This document shows, one piece after another, positions 19,645 to 29,683 of a stretch of DNA of 64,000 nt (positions are counted from its first letter, which is position 1; every line of letters begins with the position of its first letter). The translations under genes were made by a program, and so were the position numbers. This stretch comes from Gymnodinialimonas phycosphaerae (GTDB lineage Bacteria > Pseudomonadota > Alphaproteobacteria > Rhodobacterales > Rhodobacteraceae), in contig NZ_JAIMBW010000001.1 of assembly GCF_019195455.1 (NCBI RefSeq), positions 2,170,001 to 2,234,000 of the forward strand. Reading direction: 5' to 3'. A model generated the notes under the pieces. The model was not told where the DNA came from and made no database searches. It saw nothing but the letters and a program-made list of their open reading frames with translations.

Positions 19645-20093
19645 AGACCACCGCCGCCCTGCCCCCTGACCTGCAAGCCACGCTAGAAGGCCGCGATCTG
19701 ATCGTGTTCGACGGCGAATGCGTTCTCTGTTCGGGCTTTTTCCGCTTCATCGTGCGGACGGACAAGGCGCAGCGGTTTCACTTCGCCCATGCGCAATCCG
19801 CCCTTGGGGCGCAGCTTTACGCCGCCCTCGGCATGCCAGTGGATGACTTCGACACCAATCTCGTTATCGTGGACGGCATGATCCATGAACGCCTCGATGC
19901 ATTCGCCGCCGCGATGTCCGCCGTGGGCTGGCCCTACAGGGCGCTGGCCGTCAGCCGCTTCATCCCCGAACCCCTGCGCAGTTTCATCTATTATCGCATC
20001 GCCCGGAACCGCTATGCGATGTTCGGGCGCTATGACACCTGCATGATGCCCGACGCAGGCCTGCGGGCGCGGTTCATCGACGGGGCCGCCTGA
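19641..20093 (+). CDS. DCC-family thiol-disulfide oxidoreductase-like protein
   Basis: This 150-residue protein carries the DCC family signature IVFDGECVLCSGFFRFI (about 23-39), with the CxxC pair and preceding Asp that give the family its name, and the RYDTCMMP segment near the C-terminus. The family (DUF393) is predicted to be thioredoxin-like, with unproven substrates. The GTG start overlaps the HlyU-like stop by four bases, and the stop shares its last base with the next ATG, so all three are tightly coupled. Confidence 0.83.
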   Translation: MKTTAALPPDLQATLEGRDLIVFDGECVLCSGFFRFIVRTDKAQRFHFAHAQSALGAQLYAALGMPVDDFDTNLVIVDGMIHERLDAFAAAMSAVGWPYRALAVSRFIPEPLRSFIYYRIARNRYAMFGRYDTCMMPDAGLRARFIDGAA

Positions 20094-20614
20094 TGCTGTA
20101 TCCCCGTGTCATGGGCGATGCGTTCTTCGATTTGCCCACGCCGTTGCAGGCGTTCCATGCCGTCGAAAACACGATATTCTACAAGGGCCACGTCACCGTC
20201 ACCCATGACAATGCCCTTAGCCGGATGATCGCCAAGTCGGGCGGCATGCCAAGCAAATCCGGAGAGATGCCGTTCAGTTTCCGCGCCACCCGCGATGGCA
20301 AGTCCGAGATATGGGAGCGGAATTTCGACGGCCACATGACACGGTCCCTGCAATGGCTGCATTCGGATGGGGTCGTCGCCGAGCGGGTTGGCACAAGCGC
20401 GTTCCTGATGCAGCCAAGGGTCGACGGGCACAAGCTGCGCATTCCGATCATCGGCCTGCGTGGCTTCGGCCTGCCGATGCCGTCCTGGGTTCTCAGCAGT
20501 GCCGAAGGGGTCGAGGGCGTCACGCAGGACGGCAAGATCACCTTCGATGTGCATGCCAGCGTGCGGGGCCTGGGCCTGATCATCCGCTACAAGGGCGAGT
20601 TGGCGCCCGCCTAA
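20093..20614 (+). CDS. DUF4166 domain protein
   Basis: This 173-residue protein matches DUF4166. Diagnostic stretches are LPTPLQAFHAV, MPFSFRATRDGKSEIWERNF and a C-terminal VRGLGLIIRYKGEL. DUF4166 domains are also found fused to saccharopine-dehydrogenase-like or thiol-oxidoreductase (DCC) proteins, so the neighbouring DCC gene is a plausible functional partner. The activity is unknown. The gene converges with meaB, and the two coding ends overlap by four bases. Confidence 0.75.
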   Translation: MLYPRVMGDAFFDLPTPLQAFHAVENTIFYKGHVTVTHDNALSRMIAKSGGMPSKSGEMPFSFRATRDGKSEIWERNFDGHMTRSLQWLHSDGVVAERVGTSAFLMQPRVDGHKLRIPIIGLRGFGLPMPSWVLSSAEGVEGVTQDGKITFDVHASVRGLGLIIRYKGELAPA

Positions 20615-21582
20615 GCCAACCGCTCCAGAATGGTCCGCGCCGCGGCGGTGGGCGTCGCCTGCCCCTGTGCGACCGCATGGGCCATTTCAGCCATGGCGGA
20701 TTTCACGTCTTCGTCTTCGCGCAAACGCGCCAGAAGGCCCTCACGGACCTCATATTCGAACCAATGGGCGGCTTGTTCCGCGCGGGTGCGGTCCCAATGG
20801 CCGGTGTCGCGGCGCCATGTCGCCAGCGTCTGCATCTCGTCCCACGCCTGCTCCAACCCGGTGCCCTCCACCGCTGACACGGCAAGCGCTTTCGGGAAGC
20901 CCTCCGGATCCTGCGGGCGCTTGCGCAGCAGCCGCAGGGCGCCTGCGTAGTCGGCGACCGTACGGGTGGCGGTGGCTTTCAGGTCGCCATCAGCCTTGTT
21001 GATCAGGATCAGGTCCGCCATCTCCATGATACCGCGCTTGACGCCCTGCAATTCATCCCCGCCCGCGGGAGCCAGAATCAGCACGAAAAGGTCGCACATC
21101 TGGGCCACCATCGTCTCGGACTGGCCGACGCCCACGGTCTCGATCAAGACGACATCGAAGTTCGCGGCCTCGCATAGGGCGATCGCCTCGCGGGTGCGGC
21201 GGGCCACGCCCCCCAAAGCGGCCGAAGAGGGGGATGGGCGGATGAACGCCCCCGGTTCACGGCTCAGCAGGTCCATCCGCGTTTTGTCACCAAGGATCGA
21301 GCCGCCGGACCGGGCCGAGCTGGGATCCACCGCCAGCACCGCCACGCGCAATCCCGCCTTGACCAGCGCCATGCCGAACGCCTCGATGAAGGTCGATTTG
21401 CCCACGCCCGGTGTCCCGGAAAGACCAATGCGCAAGGCCTGTCGGTTCAGCCCGCGCAAACGCTCCAACAGCACTGCCGCTTGCGCCTGATGATCGGCCC
21501 GCGTGCTTTCCACCAGCGTCACCGCCCGCGCCAGTGCACGGCGTTCCCCCTTTGCTATCCGCTCTGCCAGATCGTCGGTCAT
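20611..21582 (-). CDS. meaB: Methylmalonyl-CoA mutase-associated GTPase MeaB
   Basis: This 323-residue G3E-type GTPase protects and reactivates adenosylcobalamin-dependent methylmalonyl-CoA mutase. The Walker A motif GTPGVGKST is at 56-64. VLAVDPSSARSGGSILGDKTRM contains the switch region, DVVLIETVGVGQSE the Walker B/switch II region, and LILINKADGD the guanine-specificity NKxD. The start is the ATG at 21582; a longer open frame upstream overlaps the divergent helicase promoter and has no family support. The mutase itself is not in the window. Confidence 0.93.
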   Translation of the reverse strand: MTDDLAERIAKGERRALARAVTLVESTRADHQAQAAVLLERLRGLNRQALRIGLSGTPGVGKSTFIEAFGMALVKAGLRVAVLAVDPSSARSGGSILGDKTRMDLLSREPGAFIRPSPSSAALGGVARRTREAIALCEAANFDVVLIETVGVGQSETMVAQMCDLFVLILAPAGGDELQGVKRGIMEMADLILINKADGDLKATATRTVADYAGALRLLRKRPQDPEGFPKALAVSAVEGTGLEQAWDEMQTLATWRRDTGHWDRTRAEQAAHWFEYEVREGLLARLREDEDVKSAMAEMAHAVAQGQATPTAAARTILERLA

Positions 21583-21673
21583 GCGTGCTCCTTCCGCTGC
21601 CTCCACATGCCCCACTGGTGCGGCCCGTGTCCAGCCGTTGACGCAGCCCCGCCCGCCCCCTATCGCGGAGGCC

Positions 21674-24070
21674 ATGCACTTGCCCATCGACGCCATCCTT
21701 CCCGAACTGGTCGCAGCCCTGCGCGCGCAGGGACGCGCCGTCTTGCAAGCCCCCCCGGGCGCGGGCAAGACCACACGGGTGCCCTTGGCATTGCTGCCCG
21801 AGGTCACGGGCAAGATCCTGATGCTGGAGCCCCGCCGCCTTGCCACCCGCGCAGCGGCAGAGCGCATGGCGCAGACCTTGGGCGAGGACGTGGGCGCAAC
21901 CGTCGGCTACCGCGTGCGCGGCGATAGCGCCGTGGGCCCCGACACGCGGATCGAGGTGGTGACCGAGGGCATCCTGACACGGATGTTGCAGGACAACCCG
22001 GAATTACCGGGCGTCGGCGCGGTGATCTTCGATGAGTTCCACGAACGGTCGTTGAACGCGGACCTGGGTTTGGCACTGACCTGGGAGGTACGCGGCGCCT
22101 TGCGAGATGACCTGTGGCTGGTGGTCATGTCCGCGACATTGGACGCGGGGCCCGTGGCCGCCTTGCTGGACGATGCGCCGCTTGTCTCGTCCGAGGGGCG
22201 GGCCTTCCCGGTCGAGACGCGGTGGCTGTCCAAGCCCCCCCACCGCGACACGCGGTTCGAGGCCTCGGTCGCCGATCTGGTCGTGCTGGCCATGGAAGAG
22301 GTCGCGGGCGGCTGCCTTGTGTTCCTGCCCGGAGAGGGCGAGATTCGCCGGGTCGAGGGCGCGTTGCAGGGCCGTTTGCCGAAGGACGTTGTCATCCGGC
22401 CCCTGTTCGGGGCGATGAAGCTGGCCGACCAGCGCGCGGCGATCCGGCCCGAGGGCGCGGGTCGCAAACTGGTGCTTGCCACGTCCATTGCCGAAACCTC
22501 CCTGACCATCGAAGACGTCCGCGTCGTGGTCGATGCGGGGCGCGCCCGGCGGGCGCGGTTCGACCCCGACTCTGGCATGGCGCGGCTGGTGACAGAGCCG
22601 GTCAGCCGGGCCGAAGCCGATCAGCGCCGGGGCCGCGCGGGCCGTGTGGCGGCGGGCGTATGTTACCGGATGTGGACCAAAGGGGCCGAGGGCGCCCTGC
22701 CCGCCTTTCCCCCCGCCGAGATCGAGGCCGCGGATCTGACCTCGCTGGCGCTGGAGCTAGCGCTTTGGGGCAACGCGGACGGGCTGGCATTTCTGACGCC
22801 GCCGCCCGAGGGCGCGCTGGGGGAAGCGCGGGCCTTGTTGCAAGCGTTGGGGGCCCTCGACGGCCGCACGATCACGCCCCACGGCCGCAAGCTGGCGCGC
22901 CTGCCCCTGCACCCGCGTCTGGCGCACATGGTGACCCAAGGCGGCCCCGGCGCGGCGCGGCTTGCGGCACTGATGGCCGAGCGTGATCCGCTCAGGGGGG
23001 TGGGAGCGGATTTGACCCTGCGCTTACGGGCATTGGACACGCGAGACGGCGATGCGGGCGTTTTGGCCCGCGTGCGTCAAGACGCCAAGCGGTTAAAACG
23101 GTTTGAAGGCGGCGCGCAGCAAAGCGTCGGTGCGCAGGCCGCGTTGGCCTATCCCGACCGTATCGGCCTGCGCCGCGCAGGCGACCAGCCGCGCTATGTC
23201 CTTTCGGGCGGGAAAGGGGCCGTGCTGTCCGATGGCGATGGGCTAAGCGGGGCGCGCCTGATCGTGGCGACGGATCTGGATGGCAACCCGCGCGAAGCGC
23301 GCGTGCGACTGGGGGTTGAGGTCTCGGAGAATGATCTGCGCAGGCTTTACGCCGACCAGATCGGCTGGCACGACGTTTGCCAATGGTCCAAGCGCCACCG
23401 CCGGGTGGAAACCCGCCAGCAAGAGCGCTTTGGCGCGCTGGTTCTGGCGGACCGGGCATGGAAGGACGCCCCCGCAGATGCGATGATCGGGGCCGCGATG
23501 GACGGCATCCGCGACCTTGGGATCGCGGCACTTGGCTGGTCCAAAAGCGCGCGTCTGTTGCGGGCGCGGGTGGCTTATTCGGGCGTCGCGGATGTGTCGG
23601 ACGAGGCGCTTGCCGACGCGCTGTCCGATTGGGCGGCCCCCTTCCTTTCCGGTGTTCGGTCGGCGGCCGACCTGGCGCGCTTCGATCCGGCCCCGGCCCT
23701 TGAGGCGTGGCTTGGCTGGGACGCCTTGCAGGAGGTCAACCGCCTCGCCCCGGAAGTCTGGACGACGCCGATGAACCGTCGGATTGCAATCGATTATTCA
23801 GGCGATGCGCCCGAGGTCGCGTTGCGCCTGCAGGAGGTCTTCGGAACAACTAAGCATCCCTTGATCGGCCCCGACAGACTGCCCCTGAAGGTCACGCTTC
23901 TGTCGCCAGCGCAACGGCCCGTGCAAGTCACGACCGACTTGCCGGGCTTCTGGGATGGCTCTTACGCCGATGTCCGCAAGGACATGCGCGCCCGCTACCC
24001 GCGCCACCCCTGGCCCGAGGACCCGCGGGAGGCAGATCCGACGCTGCGCGTGAAGCCGCGCGGCACCTAG
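21674..24070 (+). CDS. hrpB: ATP-dependent helicase HrpB
   Basis: This 798-residue DEAH-box helicase has motif I APPGAGKTT (26-34), motif II in VIFDEFHERS (about 116-125), motif III in VMSATLD, motif V/VI in LATSIAETSLTIEDVR and DQRRGRAGRVAAG, and the HrpB-specific C-terminal region ending with APRY-like substrate-binding sequence. HrpB is predicted to unwind RNA, though its cellular role is poorly defined. The ATG at 21674 is 91 bases from the divergent meaB start. Length is normal for the family. Confidence 0.94.
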   Translation: MHLPIDAILPELVAALRAQGRAVLQAPPGAGKTTRVPLALLPEVTGKILMLEPRRLATRAAAERMAQTLGEDVGATVGYRVRGDSAVGPDTRIEVVTEGILTRMLQDNPELPGVGAVIFDEFHERSLNADLGLALTWEVRGALRDDLWLVVMSATLDAGPVAALLDDAPLVSSEGRAFPVETRWLSKPPHRDTRFEASVADLVVLAMEEVAGGCLVFLPGEGEIRRVEGALQGRLPKDVVIRPLFGAMKLADQRAAIRPEGAGRKLVLATSIAETSLTIEDVRVVVDAGRARRARFDPDSGMARLVTEPVSRAEADQRRGRAGRVAAGVCYRMWTKGAEGALPAFPPAEIEAADLTSLALELALWGNADGLAFLTPPPEGALGEARALLQALGALDGRTITPHGRKLARLPLHPRLAHMVTQGGPGAARLAALMAERDPLRGVGADLTLRLRALDTRDGDAGVLARVRQDAKRLKRFEGGAQQSVGAQAALAYPDRIGLRRAGDQPRYVLSGGKGAVLSDGDGLSGARLIVATDLDGNPREARVRLGVEVSENDLRRLYADQIGWHDVCQWSKRHRRVETRQQERFGALVLADRAWKDAPADAMIGAAMDGIRDLGIAALGWSKSARLLRARVAYSGVADVSDEALADALSDWAAPFLSGVRSAADLARFDPAPALEAWLGWDALQEVNRLAPEVWTTPMNRRIAIDYSGDAPEVALRLQEVFGTTKHPLIGPDRLPLKVTLLSPAQRPVQVTTDLPGFWDGSYADVRKDMRARYPRHPWPEDPREADPTLRVKPRGT

Positions 24071-24093
24071 GGCCAAAACGATGCGCAGTCTTT

Positions 24094-25188
24094 TCAGTTA
24101 AGGGCGGTTTCGAGGTCCACAAGCTCGATGCCCCGCGCCTTTGCCCATGCCGCCGCGCTGGGGTGCAGCACCTCGGATGCGTCGCGCCCCACCTCGCGGC
24201 GACGACGTTCCCAGAAAAACTTCCCGAACCCGGTGAAATTACCCACCGATGGCGCATCTGGATCGGCCGGAAACCGGGCGCGCCAATCGGGCGGCAGCCG
24301 CAGGCCGGTCGCTTCTGCCTCCTCCAGCATCCACGTCAGGGCCACATTCGCACGGGGCCGCGCCTCGGCGCGTCCGTTCAACTGCCCGCCAATGTCGCCA
24401 TGGCTGCCCTTGAACCACATCTGCACCACGCTTTGCCCCGGCTCGGCCCCGGAGGTATCCCAAAGGATCGGCCTATAGGCGACCCGCGTTTCATCCAGCG
24501 CCAGCGCCTGGCGGGCTACCTCGATATGCGGCCCGAGGGTATGGGTGTGGTAGGGGTGAGGCAGCGGCAGGAAACGCCACACCAACGGGTAACGGATGCC
24601 AAGCGCCCGCACGGTGTCGTAGATGCCCAGAAACGTGACCGGCACGTCGGCACGGCAATAGGCCGCCGTCATCTCTGCCACCGCTGTGCGATCACGGCCG
24701 GTGCGGTACAGTTCATAGATCTCTTCCACCCGCGCCTGGTTCAAGGCTTCAGGCCGCAGAAGCCCCATCTGGTCGATCAGCCCCCCAAGGGACCGGACCG
24801 CATAGGCCCCCCGTGAGTACCCCATGAGGATCACCCGATCACCGGGCCGATAGGACGCCGACAGCCAGGCATAGGCACGGCAGATCTGGCGGTTGATGCC
24901 GATGCCTGCCATGACCTCGTGGGCGCGGCGCAGGCCGCGCCACTGGATACCGGGCTCATAGTAGATCCGCACGCCTGCGTCGCGGGGCAGATCCATCAAC
25001 AGGCGGTAGGTCAGCCCGATGTTGGTCTCATCCCCCGGCGCAAGCGACGACATCGTGCCGTCCAGAAGGATCACATGGGTGCAGATCTCCTGCGGGGTGG
25101 GCGCGGGCTCCGGTGCTTGGCGAAAGCCGCCAAACACGCGGGGCAGCCAGCCCCATATGCCGTCACTGCGCGGCAATGGGCACCTCAT
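24094..25188 (-). CDS. DUF2235 alpha/beta-hydrolase protein
   Basis: This protein of about 364 residues contains a DUF2235 domain: THVILLDGTMSSL at the N-terminal strand and the nucleophile elbow GYSRGAYAVRSLGGLI, matching the GxSRGA form shared with the Tle1 family of phospholipase effectors. Most members outside type VI clusters are uncharacterised. No signal peptide or VgrG/PAAR genes are visible, so an effector role is not supported. The start is uncertain: the ATG at 25188 overlaps the CoxL-like gene by 26 bases, and an in-frame TTG at 25176 has a better-spaced GAGG. It is the last gene of the truA-selD-coxL run. Confidence 0.75.
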   Translation of the reverse strand: MRCPLPRSDGIWGWLPRVFGGFRQAPEPAPTPQEICTHVILLDGTMSSLAPGDETNIGLTYRLLMDLPRDAGVRIYYEPGIQWRGLRRAHEVMAGIGINRQICRAYAWLSASYRPGDRVILMGYSRGAYAVRSLGGLIDQMGLLRPEALNQARVEEIYELYRTGRDRTAVAEMTAAYCRADVPVTFLGIYDTVRALGIRYPLVWRFLPLPHPYHTHTLGPHIEVARQALALDETRVAYRPILWDTSGAEPGQSVVQMWFKGSHGDIGGQLNGRAEARPRANVALTWMLEEAEATGLRLPPDWRARFPADPDAPSVGNFTGFGKFFWERRRREVGRDASEVLHPSAAAWAKARGIELVDLETALN

Positions 25189-27469
25189 CCGGGGCGTCTT
25201 GCAACATCCCCCAAACCCGCGACGGCGTGAAGGGCATGTCCACCTGCCGCACGCCCAGGGGCCACAGCGCATCCTGCACCCCGTTGGCCACAGCCCCAAG
25301 GGCACCGACGGTTCCGGCTTCGCCACAGCCCTTCATGCCAAGCACGTTCGCCGTCGAGGGGATCACCTCTGTATGGAAGCCGATCATCGGGACATCGTCG
25401 GCGCGCGGCATGCCGTAATCCATGAAGGTCGCAGTCAGAAGCTGGCCGTCTTCGTCGAAGACCGTGTGTTCCATGAGTGCCTGCCCGATGCCCTGGGCCA
25501 CGCCACCGTGGACTTGCCCTTCGGCCAGCATCGGGTTCATCAGGATGCCGAAATCGTCGGCCACGGTATAGCGGTCCACGCGGGTCTCTCCGGTGTCGCG
25601 GTCAATCACCACCTCTGCAATATGGCATCCGTTGGGGTAGGAGCGGCCGGGCAGCGTCGTCGTCTCTGACGCGCGGGCCAGCTCCGCACGGCCCGCAGAC
25701 CTGGCCCGCGCGGCCGCTTCCAGCAACGTCACCACGACGTTCGAGCCGGGCGCGCGGAATACGCCCTCCTCTGCGTCGAAACTGATGTCGCGGGCGTCCA
25801 TGTCATCCTCCAAAAACGCGGCTAACCCCGAGATTAACACATCCGCCGTCGCGCGCATCGCCGTTCCCTGCGTTGTGACCGAGCGTGATCCGCCGGTCCC
25901 ACCGCCGTGGGCGATCCGGTCGCTGTCACCTTGGACGACCTCGATCTGATCGAACGGCAGCCCGGTCTGATCGTGCAGGATCTGGCGATAGACCGTTTCG
26001 TGGCCCTGCCCGTTGGACTGGGTGCCGACGTAAAGCGTGGCGCCCTTGTCGGTCAATTCCACCGTCGCGGTTTCCTCGGGCGAGCCGAGGATGCTTTCGA
26101 TGTAGAACGCCACGCCTAGGCCGCGCAGCTTGCCTTGCGCCGCGTCCGCCGCTCGCCGCGCCGCGAAGCCTGCGACATCGGCCTCGGCCTCGGCGCGGGT
26201 CATCACACGGGCAAATTCGCCCACGTCATAAAGCTCTCCGGTGGCCGAGGTGTAGGGGAAGGCGTCAGGGGCGATGAAGTTCTTGCGGCGCAGTTCCAGC
26301 GGGTCCACGCCCAACTGGCGTGCGGCGAAATCCATCACCCGCTCTAGCGCATAGATCGCCTCGGGTCGGCCCGCGCCCCGGTAGGCATCGACCTGCGTGG
26401 TGTTGGTGAACACGCCCCGGTTGCGGAAGTGCGTGACCTGCACATCATAGGCCCCGGCCAGAACCTTGGAAAACAGCGCCGATTGGATGCCTTGCCCGAA
26501 TTCCGAGTTATACGCCCCCATGTTCGACAGGCTATCGACCTTGTAAGCGGTGATCTTGTGGTCGGCATCAAAGCCAAGCGTACAGGTCACGCTAAGGTCG
26601 CGGCCCGCGTTGTCGGACAGCATCGCCTCCGTGCGCTCCGCCATCCAGCGGACGGGGCGGCCAAGCTGCCTGGTGGCAAGCGCCACCAGCAGATATTCGG
26701 GATAGCCCATCGCCTTCATGCCGAAACCGCCGCCGACGTCGGGGTTGGTGACGCGGATCTGGCCCGCGTCCATCCCCAGCAGTTTGGCGAGGTCCTTCTT
26801 GATCCCCCAAACGCCCTGCCCGTTCACGGCCAGATGCAGGCGGTCGCCCTCCATTTCCGCGAAACAGCCACGCGGCTCCATCGAGTTCACGATGACACGG
26901 TTATCGTAACTGGTCAGCGTCACGACATGGGCGGAGGCCGCGAGGGCGGCATCGGTCGCAGTTTCATCCCCCATGGCGAAGTCGTAGACGACGTTATCGG
27001 GGGCACTTTCGTGGATCACCGGGCCACCGGGGGTGATGTCAAGCTTCACCGGCAGGTCATCGACGTCCAGCACGATCATCTCGGCGGCGTCCTTCGCTTG
27101 TTGCGGCGTCTCGGCCACGATGAAGGCCAGCGCATCGCCCACGAACCGCACGCGCCCCTCGGCCAGGATTGGACGCGGGGCGGCGTTGCCCTTGGTGCCG
27201 TCCTGATTGTCGGCTCGGAAGAAGCGCATCGCATTTTTCACGCCCGCCTCTGCGAGATCGGCGGCGGTCATCACGGCGTGGACGCCGGGGGCCGCGCGGG
27301 CCTCATCCACGTCCAACCCGGTGATCGCACCATGGGCCATGGTTGCGCGCAGGACATAGCCGTGCAGCGCGCCTGCGGGCGCGATGTCATCCACATAGCC
27401 CCCCGCCCCGGTCAGGAAGCGGGTGTCTTCAACGCGGGTCACGGATTGGCTGGAGCCGAATTTCGACAT
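25163..27469 (-). CDS. CoxL-type molybdenum hydroxylase large subunit (form II-like)
   Basis: This 768-residue protein belongs to the xanthine dehydrogenase / CO dehydrogenase large-subunit family that binds molybdopterin cytosine dinucleotide. It carries the form-II loop AYRGAGR near residue 360 instead of the CO-oxidising AYXCSFR of true CoxL. It also has GGGFGMKAMGYPEY and the C-terminal GEAGTVGALGAVANGVQDAL with the active-site Glu. The substrate is unknown; CO is unlikely. The usual FAD (CoxM) and 2Fe-2S (CoxS) subunits are absent from both flanks, so partners must be elsewhere or missing. It lies 78 bases after the ndh-selD gene and overlaps the DUF2235 gene. Confidence 0.87.
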   Translation of the reverse strand: MSKFGSSQSVTRVEDTRFLTGAGGYVDDIAPAGALHGYVLRATMAHGAITGLDVDEARAAPGVHAVMTAADLAEAGVKNAMRFFRADNQDGTKGNAAPRPILAEGRVRFVGDALAFIVAETPQQAKDAAEMIVLDVDDLPVKLDITPGGPVIHESAPDNVVYDFAMGDETATDAALAASAHVVTLTSYDNRVIVNSMEPRGCFAEMEGDRLHLAVNGQGVWGIKKDLAKLLGMDAGQIRVTNPDVGGGFGMKAMGYPEYLLVALATRQLGRPVRWMAERTEAMLSDNAGRDLSVTCTLGFDADHKITAYKVDSLSNMGAYNSEFGQGIQSALFSKVLAGAYDVQVTHFRNRGVFTNTTQVDAYRGAGRPEAIYALERVMDFAARQLGVDPLELRRKNFIAPDAFPYTSATGELYDVGEFARVMTRAEAEADVAGFAARRAADAAQGKLRGLGVAFYIESILGSPEETATVELTDKGATLYVGTQSNGQGHETVYRQILHDQTGLPFDQIEVVQGDSDRIAHGGGTGGSRSVTTQGTAMRATADVLISGLAAFLEDDMDARDISFDAEEGVFRAPGSNVVVTLLEAAARARSAGRAELARASETTTLPGRSYPNGCHIAEVVIDRDTGETRVDRYTVADDFGILMNPMLAEGQVHGGVAQGIGQALMEHTVFDEDGQLLTATFMDYGMPRADDVPMIGFHTEVIPSTANVLGMKGCGEAGTVGALGAVANGVQDALWPLGVRQVDMPFTPSRVWGMLQDAPDEVPIAAQ

Positions 27470-27547
27470 CTGGCAAGCCTTTCTAAAGAGGTCATGGGTT
27501 TGGGGAACCTTAGGCCCAAGGGCGGCAGTGTCCAGAGGCCACCGTGC

Positions 27548-29683
27548 CTAGCTGAACCGCAGGCCCGGACGGTCGGTGATCTCACCAATGCGGATGGCGC
27601 CGGGGATCGCGTCGGCCTGCTTCGCGGGCATGGCCGCCAGCAGCCCCCCCGCTGTTTGCGGATCGAACATCAGGTCGGCCAGTGGGGTGTCCGGGACCTC
27701 GCAAAGGATCGACGCCCGGTTCTGGGCCCAAAGGCTCGACCGGATGCCTTGCGCCGCCAAGGGGTGGGCACCGGCCAGCAGTGGCACGGCATCCAGTACG
27801 ATATCCGCGCCGACGCTAGAGGCCGCGCAGATATTGCCAAGGTGCCCCGCAAGGCCGAACCCCGTCACGTCAGTCATCGCATGGGCCAAGGGCGCCAACG
27901 CCCGTGCTACCTCGCCCGAGGGCCGCGTCATGGCCTTCCAGCAGGCAAGGACATCCTCGCCATGGGCCTTCGTCTGCATTTCGGCGGCCAGGACCACGCC
28001 GGTGCCGATCGGCTTCGTCAGGACCAGCGCGTCCCCGGGCTTGGCGCCCTCCAGCGTGATCGGATCGCGCTGTAACAGCCCCGTAACCGTGAACCCCACG
28101 GTCAACTCCGTCCCGCCCGAAGAATGCCCGCCGACGATGGCCACGCCTTCAGCCGCAAAGATTTCTCCGGCGGCCTGCATCACCTCATCCAGCCATTTGC
28201 CCTGCAACCGCGCCGCCATGCGTGGCAGGATCACCTGTGCCAACGCCGCTTGCGGCGCGGCCCCCATGGCCCAGATGTCGCCCAAGGCGTGAACCGCTGC
28301 CGCCTTGGCGACCAAAGCCGGATCCAGGGCGAAACCGCGCAGGTGATCCGTGCTGATCACTTGCCGTGCGCCCCCCATGTGCAAAACCGCTGCATCATCC
28401 CCTGCAACCGCACTCACATCGTCGCGCGAAGCGCCATGGGCCTGCGCAAGCACGCCTGAAAGCGCGCCGGAGGCAAGCTTGGCCCCGCATCCGCCGCAGA
28501 GGGCGGGTCCGGCCATTTCAGCCGCGACGCCCTTGGCAGCGCCACGCGGCGCGGTTGGCACAGGCATGTCAGGCAGGTGCCGAAACTTGTCCATGAATTT
28601 CTGGTCGATGCGGTTCTTTAACTTCCACATCACGGGGCCAGAGAGGGCGAAGCCCGATTTTTCGGCCAACGCAACCTGCCCGCCAAGGGACACCAGTTTC
28701 AGGAAATCCTTCTGGGGATGGAACGCCTTGCGCTGCAATCCCAACAGATCCGCCCGGATGTTGTGGGCCAGAACGGGCGCCGCGCGCACCGCATAAACGC
28801 CCGCCTTGGGGCGTGGGTCATGCACCAGATGCACGCAATCGCCCGCCCCATAGATCGTGGGATCCGCCGGTGAGCGCAGGTATTCATCCACCTCCAGAAA
28901 GCCATCCTTGCAAGGCAGCCCGCTTTCGGCGACCCAGGGCTGGGGCGTGGCCCCTGCTGTGCCGATTGTCAGGTCCGAGGCGATCCGCCGCCCGTCCTCC
29001 AACACCACCGCCGCATCTTCCACCGAGGCAATCGCCGTGCCTTCGACCAGTCTGACGTCATGGTCTGCGAGCGCCGCCAGCAATGTCTTGCGCGCAGAGG
29101 GGACGACGGACGACAGCACCTCGCCCCGGTCGATCACGCTGACGGAAACCTCCCGACCCAGCACGCGCATCCGGTGCACAGCGGCCATGGCCACCTCGCA
29201 TCCTGCAACGCCGCCGCCGATGACCGCGATCGTGATCGCGCCCTCCCCGGCGCAGGTCGCGGCCCAGATGTCCGCGAATTTGCCCAAAGGCTTCGCCGCA
29301 ATCCCACGTTCCGCAAATCCGGGCAGCGACGGCATCTCGGAGGTGATCCCCACATCGAGCGACATGATGTCGTAGGGCACCGCGCGGCCCGAGGCCAAGC
29401 GCACGACCTTCGCCCCTGCATCAATCGCCACGGCCCGGTCGATCAACAGCCGCGCACCGGCAAAGCGCGCCAGCCGCACCAGATCGATATCCAGATCCTC
29501 GCGGGCGTAGTGCCCCGCCAGATGCCCCGGCAACATCCCGGAATAGGGTGCCGTCGCGCCGGGGTTGATTACCGTGACGCGCACCCCCGGCACCGGCTTC
29601 ATCGCCCACTTTCGCAAGACCAGCGCATGGGTATGGCCGCCGCCGGCAAATACCAGCTCTTTGACGATGGGGATCGGATTCAT
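27548..29683 (-). CDS. selD: NDH-SelD fusion: selenide, water dikinase with FAD/NAD domain
   Basis: This 711-residue two-domain protein has an N-terminal pyridine-nucleotide-disulfide-type oxidoreductase (about 1-370; [44 protein letters not shown]). The C-terminal SelD domain (about 395-711) begins near LCGGCGAK, the catalytic Cys region, and continues with the nucleotide site VAGDDAAVL. SelD makes selenophosphate from selenide and ATP; the fused NADH-dehydrogenase-like domain may supply or handle reduced selenium. The ATG at 29683 overlaps the truA stop (ATGA). A selenophosphate consumer, MnmH, lies at 49379-50425. The position of the catalytic residue is Cys, not selenocysteine. Confidence 0.92.
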   Translation of the reverse strand: MNPIPIVKELVFAGGGHTHALVLRKWAMKPVPGVRVTVINPGATAPYSGMLPGHLAGHYAREDLDIDLVRLARFAGARLLIDRAVAIDAGAKVVRLASGRAVPYDIMSLDVGITSEMPSLPGFAERGIAAKPLGKFADIWAATCAGEGAITIAVIGGGVAGCEVAMAAVHRMRVLGREVSVSVIDRGEVLSSVVPSARKTLLAALADHDVRLVEGTAIASVEDAAVVLEDGRRIASDLTIGTAGATPQPWVAESGLPCKDGFLEVDEYLRSPADPTIYGAGDCVHLVHDPRPKAGVYAVRAAPVLAHNIRADLLGLQRKAFHPQKDFLKLVSLGGQVALAEKSGFALSGPVMWKLKNRIDQKFMDKFRHLPDMPVPTAPRGAAKGVAAEMAGPALCGGCGAKLASGALSGVLAQAHGASRDDVSAVAGDDAAVLHMGGARQVISTDHLRGFALDPALVAKAAAVHALGDIWAMGAAPQAALAQVILPRMAARLQGKWLDEVMQAAGEIFAAEGVAIVGGHSSGGTELTVGFTVTGLLQRDPITLEGAKPGDALVLTKPIGTGVVLAAEMQTKAHGEDVLACWKAMTRPSGEVARALAPLAHAMTDVTGFGLAGHLGNICAASSVGADIVLDAVPLLAGAHPLAAQGIRSSLWAQNRASILCEVPDTPLADLMFDPQTAGGLLAAMPAKQADAIPGAIRIGEITDRPGLRFS

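Noticed and set aside
26000..27500. True carbon monoxide dehydrogenase
   Set aside because: The active-site loop is AYRGAGR (form II-like), not AYXCSFR, and coxS/coxM are absent.
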